The notes under the pieces were generated by a model. That model was not told where the DNA came from. It searched no databases and was given only the letters and a program-made list of their open reading frames with translations. Positions 13,397 to 13,416 of a DNA stretch of 13,416 nt are shown piece after piece. The stretch comes from DATJXG01 sp035500455. Lineage in GTDB: Bacteria; Acidobacteriota; Terriglobia; Terriglobales; Acidobacteriaceae. Both the position numbers and the translations under genes were made by a program. Each line of letters begins with the position of its first letter. The stretch's first letter is position 1. The stretch is taken from positions 1-13,416 of the forward strand of contig DATJXG010000338.1 in the NCBI GenBank assembly GCA_035500455.1, given 5' to 3'.

Positions 13397-13416
13397 ACTG
13401 GCAGGTCTGCGGAATC

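Overview
The window is GC-rich bacterial chromosomal DNA, and the best guess at its origin is a soil-type Acidobacteriota (Terriglobia-like) genome. The guess rests on three things: the protein families, the many TTG and GTG starts, and intergenic DNA full of palindromic repeats of a kind I associate with that phylum. It is an inference without any database search. No rRNA, tRNA, CRISPR array, transposase, integrase or phage gene is visible.

Left part (1 to about 3,300). This part is mixed and loosely packed. It holds a possible 3' end of a gene cut by the window edge, a repeat-rich spacer with a promoter-like sequence followed at once by a strong intrinsic terminator, and a small two-helix membrane protein of unknown function (653-1057). 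A second repeat-bearing spacer follows. Then come two minus-strand housekeeping-type genes: a GalT-family nucleotidyltransferase (1471-2511, TTG start) and a YraN/UPF0102 nuclease-like protein (2706-3185). Between these two lies a roughly 134-bp MITE-like palindromic element.

Middle (3,298 to 4,533). A minus-strand NarL/LuxR-type response regulator diverges from a rightward operon. Its receiver domain lacks the phosphoacceptor Asp and the conserved Thr/Ser and Lys. The 520-bp divergent spacer carries a good sigma70-type promoter (TTGGAC-17-TAATAC) for the operon. A perfect 9-bp hairpin lies close to the expected 5' end of a leader of about 185 nt.

Right part (4,534 to 13,396). This is one tightly packed plus-strand exopolysaccharide operon of the Wzx/Wzy type. 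In order it encodes an outer-membrane polysaccharide export protein (Wza/OPX-like), a Wzz/GumC-like polysaccharide co-polymerase without a kinase domain, a separate protein with the fold of a BY-kinase (CpsD/Wzc-C) but without its Walker residues, a polyprenyl-phosphate hexose-1-phosphate transferase that would start the repeat unit, an O-antigen ligase/Wzy-type membrane protein, a GT4 glycosyltransferase, and an 809-residue protein made of two fused GT4 glycosyltransferases. The last three genes overlap or nearly touch, which suggests translational coupling. No Wzx flippase is seen, so the locus probably continues to the right.

Proposed working: the hexose-1-P transferase loads the first sugar on the lipid carrier, the three GT4 modules extend it, the Wzy-like protein polymerises it, and the co-polymerase and OPX protein control length and export. 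The most unusual points are the two signalling proteins that both look catalytically or phospho-dead (degenerate REC and degenerate BY-kinase), the tandem GT4 fusion, and several families of palindromic repeats, one of which shows compensating stem changes between two copies.
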